Source: Collinsella sp. (GTDB taxonomy: Bacteria; Actinomycetota; Coriobacteriia; Coriobacteriales; Coriobacteriaceae). From it: DNA of 24,357 nucleotides. Numbering within the stretch: position 1 is the first letter of the stretch; every line of letters starts with the position of its first letter. Shown in pieces: positions 1-7,976 of the stretch. The DNA is taken from assembly GCA_019414465.1 (NCBI GenBank), contig DXLY01000008.1, forward strand, positions 7,884 through 32,240. The letters run 5' to 3'. Under the pieces are notes generated by a model. The model saw only the letters and a program-made list of their open reading frames with translations. It had not been told where the DNA came from and did not search any database. The position numbers and the translations under genes were made by a program.

Positions 1-566
1 GGCATGGAGATTGCACCGCCCGTGGCGTCCTTGAGGATGACGCCAAAGAACAGCTGCAGCAACATACCGAGCCAGAAGGCCGGGACCGCAACGAGGATCG
101 ACGTGGTGAGCGTTACCAAAATATCCCAGAAGGAATAACGCTTTACCGCCGAAATGATACCCGCACCGATACCCATAATTGCCTCGAGCACGATGGCGCA
201 CGCGGCAAGTTTGACCGTATACGGATACTTCTGGGCAAAGATTTCCGTAACCGGCAGCTTGCGCTGATACGAATTGCCCAGATCGCCATGAAGCAGGCCG
301 TTCATGTAATACAAGTAACGGTCCACGAGCGACGTTTGAACGGGGTCGCCGTTCTCGTCAAGGATCGCGTTGCCGTCCTCGTCCGTCTGGACCAGGTGAT
401 AGCGAACGCGAAGCTGAAGCTCCACCTCGGGGGACAGAGCCTTGTCTCCACCGATCAGCTTGATCGGATCTCCCGGCACGATATTCTGGAGGGCGAACAG
501 AATCAGCGTAACGCCCAAAAACACCGGGATGAACTGAAGCACACGTTTAACGATGTACTTACCCAT
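1..566 (-). CDS. Peptide-type ABC transporter permease, DppB/OppB family (3' end outside window)
   Basis: First 188 codons of an inner-membrane permease of the peptide/nickel ABC family; the gene runs off the left edge, so no stop is visible. The start ATG (564-566) is preceded by a GGGGAG ribosome site four bases away. The protein opens with the family hallmark: a short basic N-terminus (MGKYIVKRVLQ), a first membrane helix (about residues 10-30) and the NIVPGDP motif, followed by a periplasmic segment with YYMNGLLHGDLGNS and then further hydrophobic helices from about residue 115. A roughly 20-residue acidic insert (TDEDGNAILDENGD, near 60-75) precedes the usual HGDLG segment. It lies 156 bases downstream of the binding-protein gene at 723-2399 and almost certainly forms one transporter with it; the second permease and the ATPases would lie beyond the window. 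Substrate unknown; peptides are the family default. Confidence 0.93.
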   Translation of the reverse strand, partial: MGKYIVKRVLQFIPVFLGVTLILFALQNIVPGDPIKLIGGDKALSPEVELQLRVRYHLVQTDEDGNAILDENGDPVQTSLVDRYLYYMNGLLHGDLGNSYQRKLPVTEIFAQKYPYTVKLAACAIVLEAIMGIGAGIISAVKRYSFWDILVTLTTSILVAVPAFWLGMLLQLFFGVILKDATGGAISM

Positions 567-596
567 ACCACTCCCCTATCTAGGGATTAACCTAAA

Positions 597-626
597 TGGG
601 ATGCCGATCGCCAGACCGGCATCCCA
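597..626 (-). other. Intercistronic hairpin between binding-protein and permease genes
   Basis: A perfect 10-bp inverted repeat (597-606 with 617-626, stem core GGGATGCCG/CGGCATCCC, 10-base loop) lies 30 bases upstream of the permease start. On the minus strand it is followed by ATTTAGG, so there is no proper U-tract. It looks like a partial terminator or a 3'-end stabiliser, which is common after binding-protein genes that need more product than the permeases. A second, imperfect stem (TGAGGGTC with GACCTCA) lies closer to the binding-protein stop, around 667-700. Confidence 0.55.
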
Positions 627-722
627 AAATTACCATCAGCCAGTTTACCCCAGGTTAGGGAGAACTGTATGTTTCCCATGAGGTCTACGTAAATACTTGA
701 CCCTCACGGAAGCTGCAAACTC

Positions 723-2399
723 TTAGGCGAGCTCAGCGGTAGCCAGATCGGCGTGCTTCTGCGGATCGACATAGAGGTGCTTAATGCGATCGGAGCCGGC
801 GATGGTGTGCGTGTAGAACATAATCGGGATGACCGGGCAGTCGGCAGCGACCATTGCGTCGGCCTCCTGCATCTTAGCGACGCGCTCCTCGTCGTCAGCA
901 ATAGTACGAGCCTCGTCGACCTTGGCGTCGAACTCGGGGTTGTTGTAACCGGAGCGGTTGTCGCCACCGAGGGAGTCGGAGTGGAACAGCGGATACAGGA
1001 AGTTGTCCATGATCGGGTAGTCGGCAATCCAACTCAGACGACCGAACTGATAGTTAAAGTTCTGATACTGCTCGAGCAGGGCAGACCACTCAGGGGTATC
1101 GGAGACAGCGGTAACGCCAACCTTGGCGAGGTCACCGATGATGGACTCCATGATCTCCTTGTGACCGCCGTCCTGGTTGTAGGACAGGGTCACGCTAATG
1201 CCACGATCCCCGTTAGCGCCAGCGGGAGCAACCTTGTCGAGGTACTCGTTAGCCTTGTCGACATCGTAGGCGCAGAACTCCCATGCGCCCTCCTTGTAGC
1301 CATCGATGCCCGGAGGAACAATGCCGTCGGCAGGAGTACGGGTACCCTTGAAGATGGTCTTGCAGATGGCCTCACGGTTGATGGCCAGGGAGATACCCCT
1401 GCGCAGGTCGGCGTTGCTGAACGGCTCGGCCGTGGTGTTGCAGATCAGATAGTACGTGGAAGGCTCGGCGCCGAGCAGCATGCGCTCGCCGTCACCCATG
1501 GTGTAGCCGTCCTTGGACACGCCGCGATCCTTCTTGGCGGCGTCGATCTGAGCGACGGGAACGTCGCAGACATCGAGGTTACCGGCCTGGAACTCCTTGT
1601 AGGCGGTCTCCATGTCCTTGATGACCTGGAAGTGGATGCCATCGATCTTGGCCTTGTCGCCATAGTAATCGTCGAACTTCTTGACGTTGATCTCCTGGCC
1701 ATCCTCCCACTTGCCGTCCATCATGAACGGGCCGTTACCGACCGGGGCGAGGTAGAAGCTCTTGACATCGGACTCGGCGCACTCGGGAACCGGGGCCAGA
1801 GCCGGGTGAGAGGCGACGAAGGGGAAGTCGGCGTAAGCGGAAGCCAGCTTGACGACGAGGGTCTCATCGTCGGGGCAGGTAACACCGCTGAGCTCGGTAG
1901 CGTTACCGGCAAGCAGATCGTCATAGCCCTCGACCATGGAAAGGTGATAGGAGACCTCGGAAGGGCCGTACTCGGTAGCGACAGCCGACTTGGTGTTGAC
2001 CAGACGCTCCCAACCGAGCTTGAAGGACTTGGAGGTAACGTCGTCACCGTTGTGGAACTTGGCCTTCTTGATCTTGAAGGTGAACTCGGTGGCGTCGTCG
2101 TTGGCCTCGAAGGACTCGCAAGCCAGCGGAACGATCTCGCCCTTCTCGGCGTCATAAGAGGTCAGAGCATCAAAGAGCTGGTACTCGACCTGAGTGCCCT
2201 GGTCCTCCTGGACATTGTAGGGGTCGATGCAGACCGGGTTGTTGATGTAGAAGTTCAGCTTCGAACCGGACTCAGAACCGGAAGCGTCGCCGCCCTTCTT
2301 GCCGCATGCGGCAAGAAAAGCCATGGAGCTCGCAGCAAGGGTACCGCCGACAAAGGCGCGACGACCCATAACGGGCTGGTGGAACATAGAATCAGCCAT
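723..2399 (-). CDS. Peptide-type ABC transporter substrate-binding lipoprotein (SBP_bac_5 family)
   Basis: Predicted extracytoplasmic binding protein of 558 residues, within the normal range for OppA/DppA-type proteins. The start at 2399 is set by AAGGAGG followed by five bases; the reading frame is open 16 codons further upstream without a ribosome site. The leader contains a twin-arginine pair (GRRAFVGG, residues 12-19), a hydrophobic stretch and a lipobox LAAC with Cys32, so it is probably a Tat-exported lipoprotein. The mature part has the family pattern: FYINNPVCIDPYN near the start, FKIKKAKFHNGDDVTSKSFKLGWERL around residues 120-145, DLRRGISLAINREAI, and a C-terminal YPLFHSDSLGG...NNPEFDAKVDEA segment. 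It is the first gene of an operon continuing into the permease at 1-566. Peptide uptake is the default assignment; the ligand cannot be read from sequence. Confidence 0.93.
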   Translation of the reverse strand: MADSMFHQPVMGRRAFVGGTLAASSMAFLAACGKKGGDASGSESGSKLNFYINNPVCIDPYNVQEDQGTQVEYQLFDALTSYDAEKGEIVPLACESFEANDDATEFTFKIKKAKFHNGDDVTSKSFKLGWERLVNTKSAVATEYGPSEVSYHLSMVEGYDDLLAGNATELSGVTCPDDETLVVKLASAYADFPFVASHPALAPVPECAESDVKSFYLAPVGNGPFMMDGKWEDGQEINVKKFDDYYGDKAKIDGIHFQVIKDMETAYKEFQAGNLDVCDVPVAQIDAAKKDRGVSKDGYTMGDGERMLLGAEPSTYYLICNTTAEPFSNADLRRGISLAINREAICKTIFKGTRTPADGIVPPGIDGYKEGAWEFCAYDVDKANEYLDKVAPAGANGDRGISVTLSYNQDGGHKEIMESIIGDLAKVGVTAVSDTPEWSALLEQYQNFNYQFGRLSWIADYPIMDNFLYPLFHSDSLGGDNRSGYNNPEFDAKVDEARTIADDEERVAKMQEADAMVAADCPVIPIMFYTHTIAGSDRIKHLYVDPQKHADLATAELA

Positions 2400-2498
2400 G
2401 CCATCCTCCTTATGAGATAGGACAAAGAAATGTTCAGTCGGACACATGTCGAGACAATCCGATCCGAACCATCAAAACGCCGCCCGTTGCTATGGCTG

Positions 2499-2527
2499 GT
2501 TATGCACAACGAACCAACGTTTCTCAA
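2499..2527 (-). promoter_or_regulatory. Candidate sigma-70 type promoter for the binding-protein operon
   Basis: Reading the minus strand, TTGAGA (2527-2522) is followed after 17 bases by CATAAC (2504-2499), matching the consensus at 5/6 and 4/6 positions. It would give a leader of about 90 bases. The rest of the 294-base gap between the secG stop and this operon holds the secG terminator and no other convincing gene. Confidence 0.35.
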
Positions 2528-2640
2528 TACAGTAGCGCATTTTATGCACGATTTGGGGCTAATTCCGGTCAACGGTCGAGAATTTCTTTAGTTGGGCGAA
2601 GTATGTGGGGATATTTTGGCTCTGTTACAAATATGTAAAC

Positions 2641-2671
2641 AAAAAGGGTCCCGCACTTGCGGAACCCTTTT
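2641..2671 (-). terminator. Rho-independent terminator after secG
   Basis: On the minus strand a 13-bp stem (AAAAGGGTTCCGC with GCGGGACCCTTTT, one G-T wobble, AAGT loop; 2642-2654 and 2659-2671) is followed by TTTTTGTTT. It begins 23 bases after the secG stop. This is the cleanest intrinsic terminator in the window and separates secG from the downstream ABC operon. Confidence 0.9.
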
Positions 2672-2693
2672 CAAGTATTTATGTGGCTCGTGC

Positions 2694-2948
2694 TTAGTAG
2701 CCGACGATACCCTGCGGGAAGAAGAACATGCACAGGACGACACACACGGCAAAAACGACGGCCATAATTACCGTCAGGCGATCGAGGTTCTGCTCCATGA
2801 CGCCCGTGGCAGAGCTGGAGTTATACAGCGAGCTAGCGATCATATCCGAAACGCCGGTGCCCTTACCAGAGTGCATCAGGACGAGAATCGTCAGCGCCAC
2901 GGCAGAGACAGCCCAAACGACAAACAGAAGAATCTGAAACGGACCCAT
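2694..2948 (-). CDS. secG: Preprotein translocase subunit SecG
   Basis: An 84-residue membrane protein with the SecG layout: first helix at about residues 4-24 (ILLFVVWAVSAVALTILVL), the conserved HSGKGTG loop with SDMIASS and a short Ser-rich segment, then a second helix at about 58-76. SecG assists SecYEG in moving proteins across the membrane. The start is supported by AAGGAG six bases before the ATG. It sits just after the glycolytic genes, which is its usual place in actinobacteria (gap-pgk-tpiA-secG). A terminator-like hairpin lies between gpmI and secG, so it may depend on readthrough or on a local promoter; the best local candidate is TGG followed by TACAGT (2990-2985), an extended -10 without a good -35. 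Confidence 0.95.
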   Translation of the reverse strand: MGPFQILLFVVWAVSAVALTILVLMHSGKGTGVSDMIASSLYNSSSATGVMEQNLDRLTVIMAVVFAVCVVLCMFFFPQGIVGY

Positions 2949-3044
2949 AGATAAGCTCCTTAATAGAACAATTCAAACTCCAGTACTGTACCACAACCCC
3001 CAGCACTCCCCCATCAGCCATTTGGTGACGAGGTAGAAATAGCG

Positions 3045-3078
3045 CAAAAACAGAGGGTTGTCCGGTTGTGGACAACCC
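3045..3078 (-). terminator. Terminator-like hairpin after gpmI
   Basis: On the minus strand a perfect 9-bp stem (GGGTTGTCC with GGACAACCC, loop ACAACC; 3055-3063 and 3070-3078) is followed by TCTGTTTTTG. It begins 29 bases after the gpmI stop. It should end or strongly reduce transcription of the glycolytic genes before secG. Confidence 0.8.
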
Positions 3079-3107
3079 CCTTACTAGAAAACGGTATTTG
3101 TTTTCTA

Positions 3108-4661
3108 TTAGGCCTCGGTGGCGAGTACGCGACCCGTCATCTCGGCGGAAGGTTCAATACCAGCCATGGTGAGCATGGTCGGAGCGATATCGGAAAGACG
3201 GCCGTCCTCGATACCGGTGAGCTGTGCCTTCTCATCAACGATGATGAACGGCACGCGGTTGGTGGTGTGAGCCGTGAACGGATGCTTGGAACCGTCGGAA
3301 GCAACGTCAAACATGTGATCGGCGTTGCCGTGATCGGCGGTAATCAGCGCAAAGCCGCCCTTAGCGAGAATCGCCGGGACAACCTTGGACAGGGCATCGT
3401 CAACAGCCTCGACGGCCTTAACGGCAGCGTCGAAGACACCGGTGTGACCAACCATGTCGCAGTTTGCGAAGTTCACGATGTAGAAATCAGCGCGATCCTC
3501 GTTGATGGCGGCGACAAGCTTCTCGGTAACCTCGGGAGCGCTCATCTCAGGTTGCAGGTCGTAGGTAGCGACCTTGGGAGAAGCGACGAGCACGCGCTCC
3601 TCGCCCTCCTTGGGCTCCTCGATGCCGCCGTTGAGGAAGAACGTCACGTGGGCGTACTTCTCGGTCTCGGCGGTGTGCAGCTGCTTCAGGCCATTGGCGG
3701 CGATAACGTCGGCCAGAACGTTCTCGGGGAACGTCTTGGGGAAGGCGACCTCGACGTCAAACGTCGGGTCGTACTCGGTCATCGTCACAAAGTGCGAAAG
3801 CTTGATCTGCTCGCGCTCAAAGCCGTCGAACTCCTTGTCCGTGAACACGCGAGTCATCTGACGAGCGCGGTCGGGACGGAAGTTGAAGAAGATGGCCGCG
3901 TCGCCCTCGTGGATGCCCTCGTTGTGGGCAGCGAAGGGCTCGACGAACTCGTCGCCGCGCGGATCCTTCTCGTAGTAGGCCTTGATACCGGCAACAGGGT
4001 CGGTATCGGCATCGGATGCGTTGACCATGACATCGTAGGCGCGCTGGATGCGCTCCCAACGGTTGTCGCGGTCCATGGCCCAATAACGGCCCGAGACGGT
4101 GGCAACGCGAGCGTCGCAACGAGTCTCCTCGGAGATCTTAGCCAGGAAGGCGCAGAACTCACTCATGTAACCGGCACCGGACTGCGGGTCAACGTCGCGA
4201 CCATCCATGAAGGCGTGGACGCGAACGGTCTTGACACCGTGCTCGGCAGCCATCTTGACCAGAGCCTCGACGTGGCTCATATGAGAATGAACACCGCCAG
4301 GGCTCATAAGGCCCATGAGGTGGAGAGTCTTGCCGTCAGCCTTGACGTCGTCCATAGCCTTGACGAAGACCTCGTTCTTGGCGATGGAGCCGTCCTTGAT
4401 GGCATTGTTGATGCGCGAAAGCTCCTGGAACACGATGCGGCCGGCACCGATGTTGAGGTGACCCACCTCGGAGTTGCCCATCTGGCCATCGGGAAGACCC
4501 ACGTCCTCGCCCGAAGCGCCGAGCGTGGTGTGGGGGTACTTCTCGTACAGGCTATCGAGGAAGGGCGTCTTGGCAGCGGCGACGGCGTTCTCGCCATCGG
4601 CCGGAGCCAGGCCGCAACCATCCATGATGATCAGGAGTGCAGGAAGATGACGCTGTGCCAT
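3108..4661 (-). CDS. gpmI: 2,3-bisphosphoglycerate-independent phosphoglycerate mutase
   Basis: Interconverts 3- and 2-phosphoglycerate in lower glycolysis, in the cytoplasm, using metal ions and a phosphoserine intermediate. The 517 residues match the family length (about 510). Metal and catalytic motifs are intact: MDGCG with Asp14, GQMGNSEVGH with the nucleophile Ser64, the substrate-binding MDGRDVDP, RPDRARQ, NFANCDMVGHTG, and ADHGNADHM near the C-terminus followed by HTTNRVPF. The start ATG lies six bases after the tpiA stop codon, so the two are translationally close. A terminator-like hairpin follows the stop. Placement in a gap-pgk-tpiA-gpmI-secG run supports joint expression; the enolase gene is not in the window. 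Confidence 0.97.
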   Translation of the reverse strand: MAQRHLPALLIIMDGCGLAPADGENAVAAAKTPFLDSLYEKYPHTTLGASGEDVGLPDGQMGNSEVGHLNIGAGRIVFQELSRINNAIKDGSIAKNEVFVKAMDDVKADGKTLHLMGLMSPGGVHSHMSHVEALVKMAAEHGVKTVRVHAFMDGRDVDPQSGAGYMSEFCAFLAKISEETRCDARVATVSGRYWAMDRDNRWERIQRAYDVMVNASDADTDPVAGIKAYYEKDPRGDEFVEPFAAHNEGIHEGDAAIFFNFRPDRARQMTRVFTDKEFDGFEREQIKLSHFVTMTEYDPTFDVEVAFPKTFPENVLADVIAANGLKQLHTAETEKYAHVTFFLNGGIEEPKEGEERVLVASPKVATYDLQPEMSAPEVTEKLVAAINEDRADFYIVNFANCDMVGHTGVFDAAVKAVEAVDDALSKVVPAILAKGGFALITADHGNADHMFDVASDGSKHPFTAHTTNRVPFIIVDEKAQLTGIEDGRLSDIAPTMLTMAGIEPSAEMTGRVLATEA

Positions 4662-4666
4662 ATGTC

Positions 4667-5434
4667 CTACTCGCCTGCCTTGACGACCATAGAGGCGAAG
4701 TCGGCAGCCTTGAGCGAAGCGCCGCCCACGAGGGCGCCGTCGACGTCGGGCTTGGCGACGAGCTCGGCGATGTTGCCGGGCTTGGCAGAGCCACCATAGA
4801 GAACGCGGATGCCGTCGGCGAGCTCCTCACCGAACATCTCCTTGAGGGTCTCACGGATAGCGCCGCAGACCTCCTGAGCGTCCTCGGCGGTAGCGGTCTT
4901 GCCGGTGCCGATGGCCCAGATGGGCTCGTAGGCGACGACGACCTGCTTGGGGCAAGTGATCTCGAGACCCTCGAGACCAGCCTTGACCTGGTTCACGACG
5001 TGCTCGACATAGGTGCCGGCCTCGCGGACCTCAAGGGACTCGCCGCAGCAGAAGACAGGAACAAGACCGGCGGCAACGAGGGCCTTGGCCTTCTTGTTCT
5101 GATCCTCGTCGGTCTCGTGGAAGTAATCACGACGCTCGGAGTGACCGATGATGCAGTAGGTGCAGCCAGCGGACTTGAGCATGTCGCAAGAAGACTCACC
5201 GGTGAAGGCACCCTTGGCCTCCCAGTACACGTTCTGTGCACCGAGGGCGATGGGGGCAGCCTGAATACGGTCATGAACCGTGGTGATGTCGATGGTCGGA
5301 GGGCAGACGAGCACCTCGACGCCAGCCGGAACCTCGGGCAGAGCCTGAGCCAGCTCGTCGGCGAGCTTGGCGGCCTCGGCGACGTCGTTGTTCATCTTCC
5401 AGTTACCAGCGATAAGAAGGGTGCGATTAGGCAT
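4667..5434 (-). CDS. tpiA: Triosephosphate isomerase
   Basis: Interconverts dihydroxyacetone phosphate and glyceraldehyde 3-phosphate. The 255-residue TIM barrel has all key residues: GNWKMN with Asn11 and Lys13, IIGHSERR with the catalytic His98, AYEPIWAIGTG with the catalytic Glu170, and the phosphate-binding YGGSAKP and ALVGGASL segments. The start at 5434 (MPNRTLL) is chosen over upstream in-frame codons because it matches the family N-terminus and has GGAGG nine bases upstream. The start lies inside the end of pgk (8-base overlap), which implies translational coupling. Confidence 0.97.
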   Translation of the reverse strand: MPNRTLLIAGNWKMNNDVAEAAKLADELAQALPEVPAGVEVLVCPPTIDITTVHDRIQAAPIALGAQNVYWEAKGAFTGESSCDMLKSAGCTYCIIGHSERRDYFHETDEDQNKKAKALVAAGLVPVFCCGESLEVREAGTYVEHVVNQVKAGLEGLEITCPKQVVVAYEPIWAIGTGKTATAEDAQEVCGAIRETLKEMFGEELADGIRVLYGGSAKPGNIAELVAKPDVDGALVGGASLKAADFASMVVKAGE

Positions 5435-6617
5435 CGAGAAGCGCCTCCACTCCGGGCAGGGCCTTACCCTCGACGAGCTCCATGGAAGCGCCACCACCGG
5501 TAGAGATCCAGCTCATCTTGTCGGCCAGGTTGAACTTGTTGACGGCTGCGACAGAGTCGCCACCACCGATGATCGAGGTGCAATCAGCCTCGGCGACAGC
5601 CTCGGCGATAGCCTGGGTGCCGTGAGCGAAGTTATCGAACTCGAAGACGCCCATGGGGCCATTCCAGAACACAGTCTTGGCACCCTTGACAGCCTCGGCG
5701 TAGAGCTCCTCGGTCTTGGGGCCGATGTCCATACCCTCACGGTCGTCGGGGATAGCGTCGGAAGCGACAACCTCGGGGACAGCATCCTCGCCAAAGTGAT
5801 CAGCAACGCGGTTGTCGATGGGGAGCAGGATCTTGACGCCCTTCTCCTCGGCCTTCTTGAGCATCTCACCGGCGCGCTCGACCCAGTCCTCTTCCTTGAG
5901 GGACTGACCGACGGACAGGCCCTGAGCCAGGAAGAAGGTGTAGGCCATGCCGCCACCGATGATCAGGGTATCAGCGGAGTCGATGAGGTGATCGAGAACG
6001 CCGATCTTGGAGGAAACCTTGGAACCGCCGACGATGGCGACGAAGGGGCGCTCGGGCTCGGCGAAGATGCCGGTCAGCGTGTCGACCTCCTTCTCGAGCA
6101 GGAAGCCGGCGACGGCAGGCAGGTAAGCGGCGGGGCCCACGACGGAACCCTGGGCGCGGTGTGCGGTGCCGAAGGCATCGAGAACGAAGACGTCACCATA
6201 GGAAGCGAGCTTCTTGGCGATCTCGGGATCGTTCTTCTTCTCACGCTTGTCAAAACGGACGTTCTCGAGAACGAGGACCTTGCCCGGCTCGACGGCGGCG
6301 ACAGCCTCGGCGGCCTTCTCGCCATACGTGTCGGCAACAAAAGCAACGTCAAGGCCAGAGAGCTCAGCGAGCTTCTTGGCGACAGGCTCGAGGGAAAGCT
6401 CGGGCTGGAAGCCAGTGCCCTCAGGACGGCCGAGGTGGCTCATGAGGATGACGCGAGCGTTGTGCTCAACGAGGTAGTTGATGGTGGGCAGGGCAGCCTT
6501 GATACGGGTGGTGTCGCCAACGACGCCATCCTTGATAGGCACGTTGAAGTCAACGCGGACGAGAACGCGCTTGCCGTCGACATCGATGTCGCGGACGGTC
6601 TTCTTGGTAAAGGCCAT
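5427..6617 (-). CDS. pgk: Phosphoglycerate kinase
   Basis: Makes ATP from 1,3-bisphosphoglycerate and ADP. The 396 residues equal the usual bacterial length. Visible motifs include RVDFNVP near residue 20, SHLGRP in the N-terminal substrate domain, GGSKVSSKI and IIGGGMAYTF in the hinge region, WNGPMGVFE, and STGGGASMELVEG with the nucleotide-binding glycine run at the C-terminus. The start at 6617 (MAFTKK) follows a weak GAAAGG site; the reading frame is open 12 codons further but lacks family similarity. It is separated from gap by a terminator-like hairpin and a small leader hairpin (6642-6662, TCTGCC/GGCAGA), so gap may be expressed more than pgk-tpiA-gpmI. Confidence 0.97.
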   Translation of the reverse strand: MAFTKKTVRDIDVDGKRVLVRVDFNVPIKDGVVGDTTRIKAALPTINYLVEHNARVILMSHLGRPEGTGFQPELSLEPVAKKLAELSGLDVAFVADTYGEKAAEAVAAVEPGKVLVLENVRFDKREKKNDPEIAKKLASYGDVFVLDAFGTAHRAQGSVVGPAAYLPAVAGFLLEKEVDTLTGIFAEPERPFVAIVGGSKVSSKIGVLDHLIDSADTLIIGGGMAYTFFLAQGLSVGQSLKEEDWVERAGEMLKKAEEKGVKILLPIDNRVADHFGEDAVPEVVASDAIPDDREGMDIGPKTEELYAEAVKGAKTVFWNGPMGVFEFDNFAHGTQAIAEAVAEADCTSIIGGGDSVAAVNKFNLADKMSWISTGGGASMELVEGKALPGVEALLDA

Positions 6618-6670
6618 GTTTGCTTCTACCTTTCGTACGTGTCTGCCTCCCATTACGGCAGACGATTTCC

Positions 6671-6720
6671 TATAAAAAGGGCGCGACCCTAGGGTGTAAG
6701 CCCTATGAGGCCGCGCCCTT
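6671..6720 (-). terminator. Terminator or attenuator between gap and pgk
   Basis: On the minus strand the outer stem AAGGGCGCG/CGCGCCCTT (6712-6720 with 6677-6685) encloses a second stem TAGGG/CCCTA, followed by TTTTTATAGG. It lies 37 bases downstream of the gap stop and 60 bases before the pgk start. It has the form of an intrinsic terminator and probably allows partial readthrough, as I see no clear separate promoter for pgk in the remaining 60 bases. Confidence 0.8.
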
Positions 6721-6757
6721 CTTTAGACGCTCAACGAGCTATTCGCTAAAAGCTAAA

Positions 6758-7783
6758 TTAAGCAACGAACTTCTCGAAGTACTTGATGGTGCGGACCATC
6801 TGAGAGGTGTAGGAGTTCTCGTTGTCGTACCAAGAGGTGACCTGAACGAGGGTCTGGCCGTTGCCGAGATCAGAGCACATGGTCTGAGTGGCGTCGAAGA
6901 TGGAGCCGTGGGTCTCGCCGACGATGTCGCGGGAGACGATCTGGTCCTCGTTGTAGGCGAAGGTATCGGGGATGGTCTCGGCGTAGGCCTTCATGGCAGC
7001 GTTGACCTCGTCGACGGTGACCTTCTTGTCAACGACGGCGTAGAGGTTGGTCAGCGAGCCGGTCGGCGTCGGGACGCGCTGGGCGGCACCGATGAGCTTG
7101 CCGTTGAGCTCGGGGAGAACCAGGCCGATGGCCTTGGCAGCGCCCGTGGTGTTCGGGACGATGTTCTCGGAGCAGGCGCGGGAGCGACGGAAGTTGCCCT
7201 TGCGCTGCGGGCCGTCGAGCGGCATCTGGTCGCCGGTGAAGGCGTGGATGGTGGTCATGATGCCGGAGACGATGGGAGCGAAGTCGTTCAGGCCCTTGGC
7301 CATCGGGGCGAGGCAGTTGGTGGTGCAGGAAGCAGCGGAGATGATGTTGTCCTCAGCGGTCAGCGTCTCATGGTTGACGTTGTACACGATGGTGGGCAGA
7401 TCGCTGCCGGCCGGAGCGGAGATGACGACCTTCTTGGCGCCAGCGTTGATGTGGGCCTGAGCCTTAGCCTTGCTGGTGTAGAAGCCGGTGCACTCGAGAA
7501 CGACGTCGACGTCGAGGTCGCCCCAAGGCAGGTTGTTGGCGTCGGCCTCCTTGTAGATCTTGATCTCCTTGCCGTCAACGGTGATGGAATCCTCGCCAGC
7601 GACGACCTCGTGATCGCGAGCATAGTTGCCCTGCGTGGAGTCGTACTTCAGCAGGTAAGCGAGCATATCGGGAGAGGTGAGGTCGTTGATAGCGACGATC
7701 TCGGAGCCCTCATGACCGAACATCTGGCGGAAGGCCAGACGACCGATGCGACCGAAGCCGTTAATAGCAACCTTTACTGCCAT
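6758..7783 (-). CDS. gap: Glyceraldehyde-3-phosphate dehydrogenase, type I
   Basis: Oxidises glyceraldehyde 3-phosphate to 1,3-bisphosphoglycerate with NAD+. The 341 residues have the Rossmann motif INGFGRIGR (7-15), Asp34 at the end of strand 2 (INDL), which favours NAD+ over NADP+, the catalytic SAASCTTNC with Cys153, the His in TTIHAFTGDQ, and a C-terminal WYDNENSYTSQMVRT segment. The start at 7783 has AAAGGAG five bases upstream; the frame is open 34 further codons with no family match. It heads the glycolytic gene run. A promoter and several TTAAAC-type half-sites lie in the 193 bases before it, which suggests sugar-dependent control. Confidence 0.97.
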   Translation of the reverse strand: MAVKVAINGFGRIGRLAFRQMFGHEGSEIVAINDLTSPDMLAYLLKYDSTQGNYARDHEVVAGEDSITVDGKEIKIYKEADANNLPWGDLDVDVVLECTGFYTSKAKAQAHINAGAKKVVISAPAGSDLPTIVYNVNHETLTAEDNIISAASCTTNCLAPMAKGLNDFAPIVSGIMTTIHAFTGDQMPLDGPQRKGNFRRSRACSENIVPNTTGAAKAIGLVLPELNGKLIGAAQRVPTPTGSLTNLYAVVDKKVTVDEVNAAMKAYAETIPDTFAYNEDQIVSRDIVGETHGSIFDATQTMCSDLGNGQTLVQVTSWYDNENSYTSQMVRTIKYFEKFVA

Positions 7784-7855
7784 TGTGTCTCCTTTCGTAA
7801 GGCCCCCGCAAGCTACAGCGCCTGCCGTTGAGGCCCACAAACTAACCACTCGCCT

Positions 7856-7885
7856 AATATACCTTTTTTTTGGCTTGAATTTCAC
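7856..7885 (-). promoter_or_regulatory. gap: Candidate promoter of the glycolytic operon
   Basis: Minus strand GTGAAA (7885-7880), 18-base spacer containing a run of eight A, then TATATT (7861-7856), matching the consensus at 4/6 and 5/6. Transcription would begin near 7849, giving a leader of about 65 bases. The -35 lies within an imperfect dyad, AATTTC...GAAATT (7878-7901), a possible operator. Confidence 0.5.
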
Positions 7886-7915
7886 GAGAATGCTCGAAAT
7901 TGAAAATCAAATTTG

Positions 7916-7933
7916 CGTTAAAACGCTTTAACG
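7916..7933. promoter_or_regulatory. Dyad operator candidate upstream of gap (LacI/cre-like)
   Basis: Perfect inverted repeat CGTTAAA-ACGC-TTTAACG, centred about 75 bases upstream of the likely gap transcription start. On the minus strand the core reads AAAGCGTTTT, resembling the CG-centred operators of LacI/CcpA-type regulators, although the usual outer G and C are T and A. Two further GTTAAAC half-sites lie at 7946-7952 and 7971-7977, so the whole 60-base stretch behind whiA looks like a binding region. There is no obvious whiA terminator unless this dyad acts as a weak one. Confidence 0.4.
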
Positions 7934-7976
7934 TATAAAACAGCAGTTAAACCACCATAAAAGCTATTGCGTTAAA

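Noticed and set aside
288..590. A 100-codon + strand frame near the left edge
   Set aside because: Overlaps the truncated permease, which has clear DppB features and a good ribosome site on the other strand.
753..2420. A 555-codon + strand frame opposite the binding-protein gene
   Set aside because: Repetitive Leu/Val/Asp/Gly-rich composition typical of an antisense shadow of a GC-rich gene; the minus-strand protein has clear family motifs.
2255..2572. A 105-codon minus-strand frame upstream of the binding-protein start
   Set aside because: Mostly a frame-shifted overlap of the leader-peptide coding region plus the promoter area; no ribosome site or similarity.
3066..4799. A 577-codon + strand frame opposite gpmI
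   Set aside because: Antisense shadow with no recognisable domain; gpmI on the minus strand has all catalytic motifs.
7916..7933. The gap upstream dyad as a whiA terminator
   Set aside because: Short AT-rich stem with poor stability and no following T-run of note (AAATTTGATTTTC); an operator reading is more likely, though a weak terminator cannot be excluded.
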